DNA of 64,000 nucleotides from Bettongia penicillata ogilbyi (taxonomy: Eukaryota > Chordata > Mammalia > Diprotodontia > Potoroidae). A model generated the notes under the pieces. The model had not been told where the DNA came from. It did no database searches and saw nothing but the letters and a program-made list of their open reading frames with translations. The stretch lies in NCBI GenBank assembly GCA_023548195.1, contig JAJHZJ010000419.1:921773-985772 (forward strand), written 5' to 3'. Positions 35,307-46,359 of this stretch are shown here, piece by piece. Both the position numbers and the translations under genes were made by a program. Position 1 is the stretch's first letter. Every line of letters begins with the position of its first letter.

Positions 35307-35440
35307 GGGACAGCCACTTGGGCCTGGAGTCTGGAGGACCTGAGTTCAAATCTGGCCTCAAATGTTTGACATTTACTAGTTGTGAGACTTTGGGCAAGTC
35401 ACTTAACTCCAATTGCCTTGCCTTCCCCCCTCAAAAAAAA
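35307..35440 (+). mobile_element. Short tRNA-derived SINE with A-rich tail
   Basis: cttgggcctggagtctggag, gttcaaatctggcctcaaat, tttgggcaagtcacttaact, ccaattgccttgcc, then a poly-A. This is a different 3' end from the BovB-tailed copies. Confidence 0.8.
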
Positions 35441-36290
35441 TGCTATGGCAATATCAATCTTTCTGTCATGTACAGGATAGACTTGGTGGAGGCAAAATGA
35501 AATGGAGAGACCAGAATATTTCAACAATCATGTGTAAAGTAATGTGAGTTCAGCTAAAGAGTTGGCAGAGCAAAGAGATGGAAATACTATGAAAAAAGAG
35601 TTAACAGAATGAATTATCCTAAGGAAATTCAGGCTCTAGATTTGGCTTAGAATGACCTTTAATATAAACAATAGAGTCAATTTTATCATTATTGGGAATG
35701 ATCAAAGAATATAAGTATCATGTCATAGAAGCAGAAAATCTCCATATCATATATATTGGTATCACATAACGCAAAACAGAATCCAATAATCACACCCAGT
35801 GAATACCCTTCTTTGCTTCTCTCTTTCTCCCACAGTGAAATTTATCCTGGTGCAAATCACAGCAGCCCCTAACCCTCATCTGAGGGTTCACACTCTGTGA
35901 CCACTTTTGTCCTAAAAGTACTGCACCAGCTCTAGGGCACTGATGGCCATTGTGAAAGCACACAGTTGGGTAGAGACCCACACAAAGGGTCTACTTCACT
36001 TTGAGTTGCATGTTTTCCTCCCTCTCCTGCTTTGAGGTCCTGTTGTTCTCTGGACTTTTCCCCCACCTAGATACTTCATTAATTTTACCTGCCCTTGATG
36101 AACTCCTTATTCTAGGTCAGTGTATAGCAATCAGGTCTAAGTGAGGATCATAGCAGACCTTGAAAAGGATAATAGAGTGAGAAGTAAGAGTAAAAAGAAC
36201 CAGATTTTGATGTTGGGTTGCAAGGAGAAAGGTGACAGGAAATAATTGGCTTGGGCAGAAGTCTGAGGTTCCTTTCATTTCCTAATAAAT
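35441..36290. other. Mostly unannotated DNA
   Basis: Parts (35470-35660 and 36120-36280) read like body sequence of the long dispersed repeat (gatagacttggtggaggc). No gene recognised. Confidence 0.3.
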
Positions 36291-36424
36291 CTATCTCTCT
36301 CTCTCTTTATCTATCTGTCTATCTCTCTGTCTATCTATCTATCTCTCTGTCTGTCTATCTGTCTATATATGCGTGTGTCTATGTGTGTGCGCGTATATGC
36401 ACATATATACATGTGTGTATATGT
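36291..36424. repeat. (CTAT)n/(CTGT)n then (TG)/(TA) microsatellite
   Basis: CTAT, CTCT and CTGT units at 36291-36366 pass into alternating TG and TA up to 36424. Confidence 0.92.
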
Positions 36425-36430
36425 TATTTA

Positions 36431-36672
36431 TTGCTATTTAGTCATTTTTCAGTCATGTCTTACTCTTCATAACCCCTCTGGGGTTTTCTTGGCAAAGATA
36501 CTGAAGTGGTTTGCCATTCCTTCTCCAATTCATTTTACAAATAAAGAAACTGAGTCAAACAGGTTTAGGTGACTTGCTCAAGGTCAATAAGCTAGTAAGT
36601 GCCTGCAACTGGATTTGAACTCAGATCTTCCTGACTCCAGCCCTGGCACTCTATCTACTGTGCTACCAGCTT
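36431..36672 (-). mobile_element. Marsupial tRNA-derived SINE with BovB-like tail
   Basis: A complete antisense copy: tcagtcatgtcttactcttc, ttcttggcaaagatactgaa, ccattccttctccaattcat, ggatttgaactcagatcttc, and head tctatctactgtgctaccag. Confidence 0.92.
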
Positions 36673-36800
36673 CCATATGTACATATATGCATACACATAT
36701 ATGTGTATGCATATATGTACACATATGTATAAATTATCTGATATATGTATAATATATGTATATATTATATATAATATATATGTATAAATTATCTCATTCT
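36673..36800. repeat. AT-rich palindrome and TA/TG tract
   Basis: The left arm catatgtacatatatgca is matched by the right arm tgcatatatgtacacatatg with one 2-nt offset, centred near 36702. Imperfect TATA runs continue to about 36785. The palindrome abuts the head of the SINE. Confidence 0.8.
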
Positions 36801-36899
36801 TTGATGAATTTAATTTTATACCTGTGGTTTTGTGAGAGGAAAGCTGAAATTTGGATGAGAACTTAGAGTTGTAGAATAATGTTATCTCCCAACACAACC

Positions 36900-37165
36900 A
36901 CTCAGCATGGTGTGCTCACATCAGAGAAGGTACTGTGCTTTATCATCAAAGAAGGATCCAAGCCACTCAAAGGAAATGCAGGATTGGCAGATTAGAGTAT
37001 CCACCCCAGATGTTCACATGGACTATCCATGCCCAACCTGTCATAGAGCATTCCGAGTTCGTATTGGTCTTATTAGCTGCATTCGGGCACATTGAAACTT
37101 GACCACCATAGCGATGTCATTTTGGTCCTCTTTGAGAACGAAGGACAATAACCAGAATAATGTTG
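36900..37165 (+). mobile_element. RTE LINE 3' end, truncated
   Basis: The C-terminal coding end and 3' UTR of the same RTE family as the element at 54885. Shared text includes catgcccaacctgtcataga, gcattccgagttcgtattgg and the end gatgtcattttggtcctctt followed by gaacgaaggacaata. The C-terminal zinc-finger-like motif is readable (CPTCHRAF ... IRAH), with one histidine replaced by cysteine. Confidence 0.85.
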
Positions 37166-37450
37166 TACTGAAGTGAAGCTGAAACTGAGAGAGATGGGGA
37201 GATCACTGGGAGAAAACGTACAATCAAAAGTCGGTCAAGGAAAGAACCTTAGGAAGCACCTACATGCTGGGGCAAGAAGATTCAGCTCATGAGACAGAAA
37301 AGGCAGAAAACCCTGAATATCGAAGTATCATAGCAGTCATGAGAGTGAGTTTCAAGAGGTTAATCAACAGTGCCAAGGATGGTATACAAGTCAAAGATTA
37401 TGAAGGGCTGATATTAAGCCACTGGATGTGGCAATTAAGAGACTTTTATT
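37166..37450 (+). repeat. Probable long dispersed repeat, distal part
   Basis: cagtgccaaggatggtatac, aagtcaaagattatgaaggg and gatgtggcaattaagagact resemble the distal part of the long dispersed repeat as I remember it. The insertions before it may have split one old copy. Confidence 0.4.
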
Positions 37451-38499
37451 ATTTATTTCATTAAAAGAGTGTTTTTTCATTGCTTCACTGTGGCAAGCAA
37501 GTGGATAATGGATTCTTAAAGATTTGGCCAGAAGAGCGCCCACGATGGCAGACACTACTTGGCTAGACATGTCTTAAGTATTAGCCTGAACAGACAATAT
37601 AATTTTTGCCCAATGAAAAGCTTTGCTACCTCCAGTCTCAGGGTATGAATCTAGGAGTTTTCAAAAATCAAAAGCCTCTTTAATGTAGGAGGTTTCAATC
37701 TGCATGAATAAAGGGAAGATATATGTTGACAAAATCATATATCCTTGATATGTTGAAAGGATATCCAGTTCCTGGACATAAGAGAATTTATTTTGCTAGA
37801 GTAGGTATATTTATTACAAGGTTACAAGGATTTTGTCTTTTCATTTCATTTTGATTTGTTTCAGTTGGAGTGGGGAGTGGAGATATAGAAAATAAATGCA
37901 TGTTAATTGAAAAGCAAATAAACCATCAAGAGAAAGAACTGAACTGATAAAGAGAAGCATGTATAGAATAATTTCACACACCCACTTATATGCATGTATG
38001 TATGTATGTATATATACTTATTTGTGTCTAATGGCAGCCATCTCTAGGGTGAGGAGCAGGGAGGGAAGGGAAGAAAAGGAAAAAAGATTACATAATTTTC
38101 TGTATTTGAAAGAAACAGCAAATTGTGCATAGTGGATCTGTAGTTTTATGTACAAGCATCATTTTATATTGTACTATTAAAATTCTTGTTTTATTCTATA
38201 AATTAAAAAGAATATAATTTTTTTTTAAATAAAACATAATGTTTAAAGTAGTATAGTCCAATGGAAGCTAGATTGCCAGGGATTAAGAAATGAATTAATG
38301 ATGAGGACAGGAGGAAAACAAAGGTTGACTACTCTCTTTAAAAATGGAGTTCTAAGCCTGGGGTCCAATGTGAGCATTACAAAATACAAATTTTGATAAC
38401 GGCCCAAGAACAACCAAGGAAAGTTATTGAATAGAGTTAACCAATCATCCATGTCACTTTTCCCTTTTGTAGCTGATCAGTTATTAGCAGGAAAGGAGC
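37451..38499. other. Unannotated DNA
   Basis: A TATG run lies at 37992-38013. Purine-rich text followed by A-rich sequence at 38040-38220 could be an old LINE 3' end. No gene recognised. Confidence 0.3.
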
Positions 38500-38935
38500 C
38501 ATAAGTGCTTTAGCTTCAACCATTTGATGTTGACATTGTCTGTTGCCTTTTACCGTTGTGTGATAGCATTGTTATTGTTGTGGTCATTGTGTGTATTGTT
38601 CTTTTTGGTTCTGCTTTCTTCACTCTGAAGTACTTCATACAAACTGTCTCATGCTTCAATGAAATCATTATATTAGCCATTCTATTCAGCACAATAAAAT
38701 CCTTTATATTTGTATAACACCATTTTTCAGCCATGAAAAATGTCATTGGGTACATAATTCAGTCATTGGGCACATAATTTGTTTCCAGCTTTCGTTGCAC
38801 CTCCCCAAGCTCCCACCAAAGGAATATAAACATAAATTTCATTCAACCCTACAGCCCCCACAAATTACTATTACAAATAATGGATCTATGAATAGTTTTG
38901 TACAAGCTCAGTGGTTTTTTGTTTGTTTCATACAG
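38500..38935 (-). mobile_element. Old L1 3'-end fragment
   Basis: Antisense L1 ORF2 tail: ggttctgctttcttcactct, gtacttcatacaaactgtct, then cattggg blocks and ttactattacaaataatg ... gaatagttttgtacaag. A short tandem duplication (gtcattgggtacataatt, gtcattgggcacataatt) lies at 38743-38780. Confidence 0.65.
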
Positions 38936-40240
38936 TAGCAGTGGTGACAATGGATGATTTGTTGGGATAGGCTTGTACCCTGGCTCTTTCTGAGTCCTCA
39001 ATAAAGGGAATACCCAATCAGAAGTTTCTTATTGGTCCTTTTGTACCTCCCCAACCTAATTCATGATATGTGTGACTGTGCTGAAGGATTGATCACTGAG
39101 TCACTAAGTTGACATGAAAGGCAGAGGCAATTTATATTCTCAATTTCTTCTTCTTTCCTGACCATGTGGCTTGGTACTCCAAACCCTCCAGGAACCTTCT
39201 GGTAGGAAAGTGATTTGCCCCTCCCCCAAAGCAGCTGCTCACATGTGAAAGCTAAAGCATATGCTTTAGCTGAACCTGAATCTCAAGGCTGCCTCTTCTG
39301 CTTTGTGCTTTGATTCTGATATAGGTGTTTTTACTTTTCATGACAACTTTCTGAGTTGGAGAGGTCAAGTATACCTGAATCCTACCTCACAGCAGGAGGT
39401 AAACCACAAAATAACTTTTCCGAGCTGGAGATGGGCACTGCCCAGAGAATGAGATAAAGCCTTGCCATGGCTTACAAAAGATCTTTGAGCAAGTTGTTCA
39501 TATGATATAGAGCTAAAGTCAAGATACAATACCCACTCAGCAGTCCCATAAACGCTTTCATGTTTTGCAAATTCGTCAAAGATTACTTAGGAATCTTTTA
39601 TGTTTAAATATATTTCTTTTGTAGTGAAGGAAATAAATGAGTTATATTTAGTACATTGAGCATCTTTCCATGAGAGAATTTGTTCATTCCTGTTTGAGAG
39701 ACCCTATACATGAGCAAAACGAGAACTTTAAATGAACTATATCTATTTTATGATAGTTTAAACATTCCTTCATTCTAATATAACTCAAGATAGGAGAAAC
39801 AAACTCTCCATTCCAATTTTTTAATCTTTTAGCATCATTTCTTCACCCCTTTATCAAGAAAGACAGCATTTTGGATGTGGTGGAAAGAATATGGAATTTA
39901 GAGAGAGGATACTGAATTTTACTAGATGTCTGACAATAGAAAAGTGACTAAAATTCTTTGAATCTCAGTTTTCTAGTATATAAAAATATGTAACAACAAC
40001 AATACTTAACTCAAAAGATTGTTGTAAGCATCCAGTGAGTTAATGTATGTAGAATACTTAATTAAATTTTAAAAAATATAAATGCTAATTTATTTATTCA
40101 ATTTAATTTTAATTAATTTTATTATTTTTAATGTTGTATCCCTATTAATTTTAATGTTATCTGCATAAATTTTTCCTCAATAGTTTTATATATATATAAT
40201 TTATATATTGATAGTTTAATTTGAGTAATATCATTTTTAG
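38936..40240. other. Unannotated DNA with a perfect palindrome
   Basis: No gene recognised. A 22-bp perfect palindrome is at 39250-39271. The last part before the L1 is very AT-rich (40080-40210). Confidence 0.35.
39250..39271. repeat. Perfect 22-bp palindrome
   Basis: The half-site agctaaagcat is followed directly by its exact reverse complement, with no spacer. No flanking element explains it. Confidence 0.95.
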
Positions 40241-41214
40241 AAGAGGTCAGAGCCAAGGTGGGATTGAGAAGTCAGGAAGTTGCCTGAACCCTCTCAAGTT
40301 TCCTTCAGAAACAACATTAAATCAAACCTCTAAACAGATTTTGTGCTGACAGGATCCATAAAAATCCAAAGTGCAACAATCTTACAGCTTACAGTAACTT
40401 AGAAGTCAGGAAAAGTCTGTCTCAGTTTGGCAAAAGGGAAGCACAGCACAGCCCAGAGGCAAGCTAGTAGGAGGCTCATAGCTACAGCACAGATGAGCAG
40501 CCCTGACTCAGCAGTCTAGTGGCATAGTAGTCCAGGTGTGATGCCTCCAACCCTAGTGCAGAAGGCAAATTGCCAGCCCCAGAACCCCAGCACAAGAGGC
40601 ACCATTAGGGAGGGCCACCCAGAAGTAGTGGGCAAGCTACAAGCACTTAAGGACCCAATGCACAAAGCAAGTGGTCAGAACAATTGCCCCCAGCACAAAA
40701 AGCTTAGGACAGTGCCCCCAGTGCTCCAGGATTAGAGCTCAACTTTTAAAAATGAGAAAAAAAAGAACCCTGATAGTAGAAATCTACTATGGAGAGAGGG
40801 AAGATCCAAACACAAATGCAGAAGAGGGCCACAATGTCAAAATGTCTACATGTGAAGTCTCAAAGGGAAATATGAATTGGTCTCAATCCCCAAAAATTCT
40901 CTTGGAAAAGCTCAAAGGGATTTTAAAAATCAAGTTAAAAAGATAGAAGAAAAATTAGGAAAAGAAATGAAAGTAAGGAGGCAGAATTATGAAAAAAGAA
41001 TCAGCAACTTGGAAAAAGAAGGGCAAAAATAGACTAAAGAAAACAATTCTTTAAAATATACAAGTGACCAAATGGAAAAAAAAATCCACAGAAGAAAATA
41101 ACTCCTTTAAAAGTAAAAACAGGCCAAATGGAAAAGGAGGAACAAAAGCTAACAGAAAAAGAATTCCTTAAAATTCAGAATTGGGCAAGTGGAAGTTAAT
41201 GACTCCACGAGGCA

Positions 41215-41844
41215 TCAAGAATCAGTCAAATTAGGGGGAGGAGCCAAGATGGCAGAGTAGAAAGACTCATGTATGCTAGCTCCAAATCCACAGCCCATAT
41301 ATTTCCTGCAAAAAGAATTCCCCACAAATTCTGGAGCACTGCAAGGTGCACAGAAACACAGTGGAAGAGATTTCTGTTCCAGAGAGCCCTGGAAAGCCGT
41401 CCCCAGGGGTCCGTCACATTCTGGACAGCAGAGCGCACCTCTGCACTGCCCTGGGCATGCAGCCGCAGAGGAGCAGATCCGAGCAGGCTTCAGGGGTGGA
41501 ACCTCTGGTGGCGGGGTGTCTCCATGACTCAGACATCCTCGGGAAGCAGCGGCAGAGGCAGCAGCAGAGGCAACGGCAGAGGCGGCTGTGGCCCGGAACT
41601 CCTGGAGCAGCAGGCAGAAGTTCAGGGCCATTACCAAAGGTCTCTGCATAAACCCTCTGAAGGAGCTGAGCCTGGGAGATGGCTCTGCCCCCATGCGCTC
41701 CATTACTGAAGGTCTTTGCATAAAGCCCCTGAGGGAACTGAGCCTGGGAGGTGGCCTTGCCCCCACCTGAGCCCCAGAACTTAAGCTCACATTGAATAGC
41801 ACCCGCTCCTGCCGCAGAAAGGCCATTTGAATCTCAGACCCCAA
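41215..41844 (-). other. Long antisense open frame across HAL1 5' UTR
   Basis: A 209-codon frame, the longest in the window, runs antisense to the HAL1 5' UTR and ends in the flanking L1 sequence. It is rich in Ser, Pro, Arg and Cys, with an Ala run. A neighbouring minus-strand frame (41226-41438) has counterparts at 1792-2031 and 48726-49079. It may be a by-product of GC-rich sequence or an ORF0-like antisense frame. I call no protein function. Confidence 0.35.
41217..41233. other. Target-site duplication, left copy (HAL1 at 41234)
   Basis: aagaatcagtcaaatta occurs here and again at 44052-44068, exact over 17 bp. Confidence 0.95.
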
Positions 41845-41950
41845 ACACTAGCTGGGCAGATCTAGGCAGGGGTGGACAGGAATTGCTAAAGTCAAGTAAC
41901 TAGCTGGGAAAAGGCCCAGAAAAAGGAAGTAAAATAAGACGATAGAAAGC
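41234..41950 (+). promoter_or_regulatory. HAL1 5' UTR, probable internal promoter region
   Basis: The most GC- and CpG-rich stretch of the window (about 41390-41620) lies in the 5' UTR. It contains GCAGCGGCAGAGG-type purine hexamer repeats at about 41545-41590. L1-type elements carry an internal promoter in this position. No individual binding site was identified. Confidence 0.5.
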
Positions 41951-43011
41951 TACTTTGATGAGGTACAGATGTTCCCACCTTTCAATTCTGATGACAATGA
42001 AAAATTCTTACCATCAGGGAAAGACGTGGAGGTCGGGGCTTCTGCATCCCAGACATCTCAGGTGGATGTCTGGTGGGCTCAGGCCATGGAAGAGCTCAAA
42101 AAGGATTTTGAAAATCAAGTTAGAGGTGGAGGAAAAACTGGGAAGAGAAATGAGAGAAATGCAAGAAAAGCATGAGAAACAGGTCAATACCTTGGTAAAG
42201 GACACCCAAAAAAAATGCTGAAGAAAATAACACCTTGAAAAATAGGCTCACTCAATTGGCAAAAGAGGTTCAAAAAGCCAATAAGGAGAAGAATGCTTTC
42301 AAAAGCAGAATTAGCCAAATGGAAAAAGAGGTTCAAAAGCTCACTGAAGAGAATAGTTCTCTCAAAATTAGAATGGAACAGATGGAGTCTAATGACTTTA
42401 TGAGAAACCAAGAAATCACCAAACAAAACCAAAAGAATGAAAACATGGAAGAGAATGTGAATTATCTCATTGGAAAAACAACTGACCTGGAAAATAGGTC
42501 CAAGAGAGACAATTTAAAAATTATGGGACTACCTGAAAGCCATGACCAAAAAAAGAGCCTAGACATCATCTTCCATGAAATTATCAAGGAAAACTGCCCT
42601 GATATTCTAGAACCAGAGGGCAAAATAAGTATTGAAGGAATCCATCGATCACCACCTGAAAGAGATCCATAAAGAGAAACTCCAAGGAACATTGTGGCCA
42701 AATTCCAGAGTTCCCAGGTCAAGGAGAAAATATTGCAAGCAGCTAGAGAGAAACAATTCCAGTATTGTGGAAATACAATCAAGATAACACAAGATCTAGC
42801 ACCTTCTACATTAAGGGATCGAAGGGCATGGAATAGGATATTCCAGAAGTCAAAGGAACTAGCACTCAAACCAAGAATCACCTACCCAGCTAAACTGAGT
42901 ATAATACTTCAGAGGAAAATATGGTCTTTCAATGAAACAGAGGACTTTCAAGCATTCTTGATGAAAAGACCAGAGCTGAAAAGAAAATTTGACATTCAAA
43001 CACAAGAATGA
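41950..43011 (+). pseudogene. HAL1 ORF1 (first stack copy), broken
   Basis: ORF1p-like RNA-binding protein. The start codon seems lost (cagaaaaaggaagt where the other copy has an ATG), and a frameshift lies near 42110-42230. The coiled coil is open from 42235 (NRLTQLAKEVQKANKEKNAF). The RRM block reads GLPESHDQKKSLDIIFHEI, and a TAA stop at 42670-42672 cuts the frame. The C-terminal domain is open at 42694-43011 (PRITYPAKLSI). Its lesions differ from those of the copy at 46360, so the two inserted independently. Confidence 0.9.
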
Positions 43012-43144
43012 GAAGAAGCATGAAAAGGTAAACAGCAAAGAGAAGTCATAAGGGACTTACCAAAAGTGAACTGTTTACATTCCTACATGGAAAGACAATA
43101 TTTGTAACTCTGAAAACTCTTCAGTATCTGGGTAGTTGGTGGGA

Positions 43145-43206
43145 CCACACACACACATACACACACACGTACACGCGTGCATGCACACACACATACACAC
43201 ATGCAC
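43145..43206. repeat. CA-rich tract in HAL1 3' UTR
   Basis: Interrupted CA, TACA and CG units follow the ORF1 stop. The position matches 3521-3634 and 47592-47627 in the other HAL1 copies. Confidence 0.9.
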
Positions 43207-44051
43207 GCTCTATACAGAGACAGAGCACAGAGTGAACTGAATAGGATGGGACCATATCTTAAAAGAAATTAAGGTAAATGATGAGAGAGAAATGTAGTGG
43301 GAGGAAAGAGGGTGAAATGCAATGGGGTAAATTATATCTCATTCAAGAGGCAAGCAGGAGACTTTTTAGTGGAGGGAAAAAGAGGAGAGCTGAGAAAAAA
43401 ACAAGAAGTTTACCCTCATCACATTAGACTAAAGGAAGGAATAAAATGGACACTCATTCTGGTATGAAAACCTATCTTACAATGCAGGAAAGCGGGGGAG
43501 AAGGAGATAAGCAAGGTGGGGGGCATGATGGAAGGGAGGGCAAAGGGAGGAGGGAGCAATTTGAAGTCAACACTCTTGGGAAGGGACAGGATCAAAAGAC
43601 AGAATAGAAACAATGGGGGGCAGGATAGGATACAGGGAAATACAGTTAGTCTTACACAACATGACTATTATCTAAGTCATTTGCAAAACTACACAGATAG
43701 GGCCTATATTGAATTGCCTGCCTTCCTGAAGGGAATGGGTGGGGAGGGAGGGATGGGGAGAATTTGCAACTCAAAGTTTTAGGAACAACTGTTTAGTATT
43801 GTTCTTGCTACTATGAAACAAGAAATACAGTCAATGGGGAATAGAAAGTCATCTGGCCCTACAGGACAAAAGAGAAGATAGGGACAAGAGAAGGGAGGGA
43901 TGATAGAAGAGAGGGCAGATTGGTGATAGGGAAAATTAGAATGCTCTGTGTATTTGGGTGGGGGGAGAGGATAAAAGGGGAGAAAATTTGGAACCCAAAA
44001 TTTTGTGAAAAATGAAGGTAAAAAGTTAAATAAATAAATTTATTAAAAAAA

Positions 44052-44068
44052 AAGAATCAGTCAAATTA
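44052..44068. other. Target-site duplication, right copy (HAL1 at 41234)
   Basis: Exact repeat of 41217-41233 at the end of the HAL1 A-rich tail. Confidence 0.95.
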
Positions 44069-46320
44069 AATTTTTAAAAATTACAAACAGAAGAAAATGC
44101 AAATTACCTCACTGGAAAAACAAGTGAGCTGTAAAATAGATCGAGGAGACATAATTTAAGAATTACCGGATTACTTGAAATCCTTAATCAAAAAAAGAGT
44201 CTGGACAGTATCTTACAAGGAATTATCTGGGAAAACTGATGTAATAACTAGAACCAAAGGGTTCAATAGTCATTGAAAAAATCTGCCAATCAGCACCTGA
44301 AAGAGATCCCAAAAATGAAAACTGCAAGAAATATTGTAGTCAAATTTAAAAATGATCAGATCAAAGTTAAAATGCTGCAAGTAGTCAGAAAGAAATAATT
44401 CAAATATCAGGGAGCCATAGTCAGAATTAGACAGGATTTAGCAATTTCTACATTAAAGGATCAGATTGGAATATGATATTCCATCAGGCAAAGGAGAATT
44501 GGATTACAACCAAGAATCCATAGCCTAGTAAAACTGAGGATAATCTTTCAGGGGAAAAGACGAAAACTCAATGAAATAGGAGATTTTCAAACTTTTCTGA
44601 TGAAATGATTAGAAGTAAACAGAGAATTCAATCTTTAACTACAATATTCAAGAGAAACATATAAAAGGAAAAAGAAAAGGAAAAAAAAGCATGTTATTCA
44701 ATAAGATTAAATGTTCCTCTATAGAGAAAGCTGATACTTGTAACTCATGAGAACTGTATCTCTATTAGAATAATTAGGATTATATAGCGATAGAGAGTGT
44801 GAATATAAATTGACTTTGATATGATGATATTAAAAAAATTAAATGATAAAAAAGGAATTGTACTGGGAGAAAAGGATGGAGGAGGCAGAATAAGGTAAAC
44901 TACATGACATGAAGAGGGGCAAAAGCCCTATTACATTAGTGGGAAAGAAGGGTGGGGATGAGCATTATTTGTACCTTAATTTCATAAGATTTAGCTCAAA
45001 GAGATAACATACACACTCAGTTGGAAATAGAAATTTATTTTACTCTAAAGGAAAATTGGAAGAAAAAGGGGAAAGAAAAGGCATGGGATGGGACTACTAG
45101 AAGGCAGTGCAGATTGAGGCAGGTGGTAGTCAGAAGTAAAATATTGGTCAAGGACAGGATGAAAGGAGAGAGAAAAGTATAAACAGGAGTTGGGGGAAAT
45201 AGGATAGAGGGAAATACATAGTAATCATAATCGTGAATGTGAATGGGATGAACTTTCCCATAAAATGGAAGTGGATACCAGAGTGGATTAAAAACCTTAA
45301 TCCTACAATATGTAGTTTACAATAAATACATATGAAGCCTAGAGATACACATAAATATATTATGCTTTAGCTGAAGTAAAAAAAAAAAAAGCAGGGATAG
45401 TAATCCTGATCTCAGAAGAAGCAAAAGCAAAAACATTTAAAGAGACAAGGAAACAAACTACATGTTACTGAAGATAACATAGACAATGAAGTAATATTAA
45501 TGCAAAGCATATATGCACCAAGTGGTATAGCCTTAAGATTCTTAAAGGAGAAGTTAAAGGAGTCACCAAGAAATAGATGACAAAACTATGCTAGTGGGAG
45601 ACCTCAGCTTCCCATTCTCAGAACTAGATAAATCTAGCCACCAAATAAACAAGACAGAAGTTAAGGAGGTAAGTACAATATTTAAAAAGTTAAATATGAT
45701 AGAGCTCTGGAAAAAAAGTGAATAGGAATAGAAAGTAATATACCTGTTGCTCAAATTGACCATTTATTAGGACATAAGAACCTCAAAATCAAATGCAAAA
45801 AAGGTAGAAATATCAAATGCATCCTTTTCAGACTATGATGCAATAAAAATTACATGTTTTAAAGGGCCTTGGAAAAATAGGCTAAAAACTAATTGGAAGC
45901 AAAATAATGTAATCCTAAAGAATGAGTAGGTCAAATAACAAATCATAGAAATAATCAATAATTTCATCAAAGAGAACAATAATGAGACAACATATAAAAC
46001 TAAGGGGATGCAACCAAAGCCGTGGTCAGGGGAAGTTTTATATCTCTAAATGCTCACAGGAATAAAATGGAGAAAAAGATCAATGAATTTAGCATGCAAC
46101 TAAAATAGCTAAGAAAAGAGCAAATTAAAAATTGCCAATTAAATACCAAATTAGAAATCCTGAAATCCAAAAGGAGAGATTAATAAAACTGAAAGTAAGA
46201 AAGCTATTGAAGTCATAAATGAAACTAAGAGCTAGTTTTATGGAAAAATAAAAAAATAGAGCAACCATTGGTTTATTTTATTTTTAAAAAAGAAGAAAGA
46301 AAACCAATTTATCAGTATCA

Positions 46321-46339
46321 AAAAATGAAAAGGGTGAAG
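46321..46339. other. Target-site duplication, left copy (HAL1 at 46340)
   Basis: aaaaaatgaaaagggtgaa here and again at 48466-48484, exact over 19 bp. Confidence 0.95.
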
Positions 46340-46359
46340 TCAAGTAACTGGCTGGGAAA

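Larger units (their letters stand above)
41234..44051 (+). mobile_element. HAL1 element, full length (about 2.8 kb)
   Basis: It begins with ggggaggagccaagatggca. The order is a GC-rich 5' UTR (to about 41950), ORF1 remnant, CA-rich tract, purine-rich 3' UTR and an A-rich end with ttaaataaataaattta. No ORF2 is present, which is the definition of half-L1. L1 ORF2 protein is presumed to act in trans. The exact 17-bp target-site duplication shows a comparatively recent insertion. Confidence 0.92.
40740..44640 (+). pseudogene. ORF1 of the old L1, interrupted by HAL1
   Basis: L1 ORF1p encodes the RNA-binding coiled-coil protein of the L1 particle. The coiled-coil region with repeated Lys/Glu heptads is at about 40880-41215. 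The RRM and C-terminal domain resume at 44070-44640 after the HAL1. Stops and frameshifts are frequent. The join across the gap is supported by the duplicated 17-bp target site and by colinearity with ORF1 at about 49950-50830. Confidence 0.8.

Noticed and set aside
41269..41709. Several overlapping plus-strand frames in the HAL1 5' UTR
   Set aside because: They come from the GC-rich, stop-poor 5' UTR. None is shared in frame with the other copies, and none has a recognisable motif.
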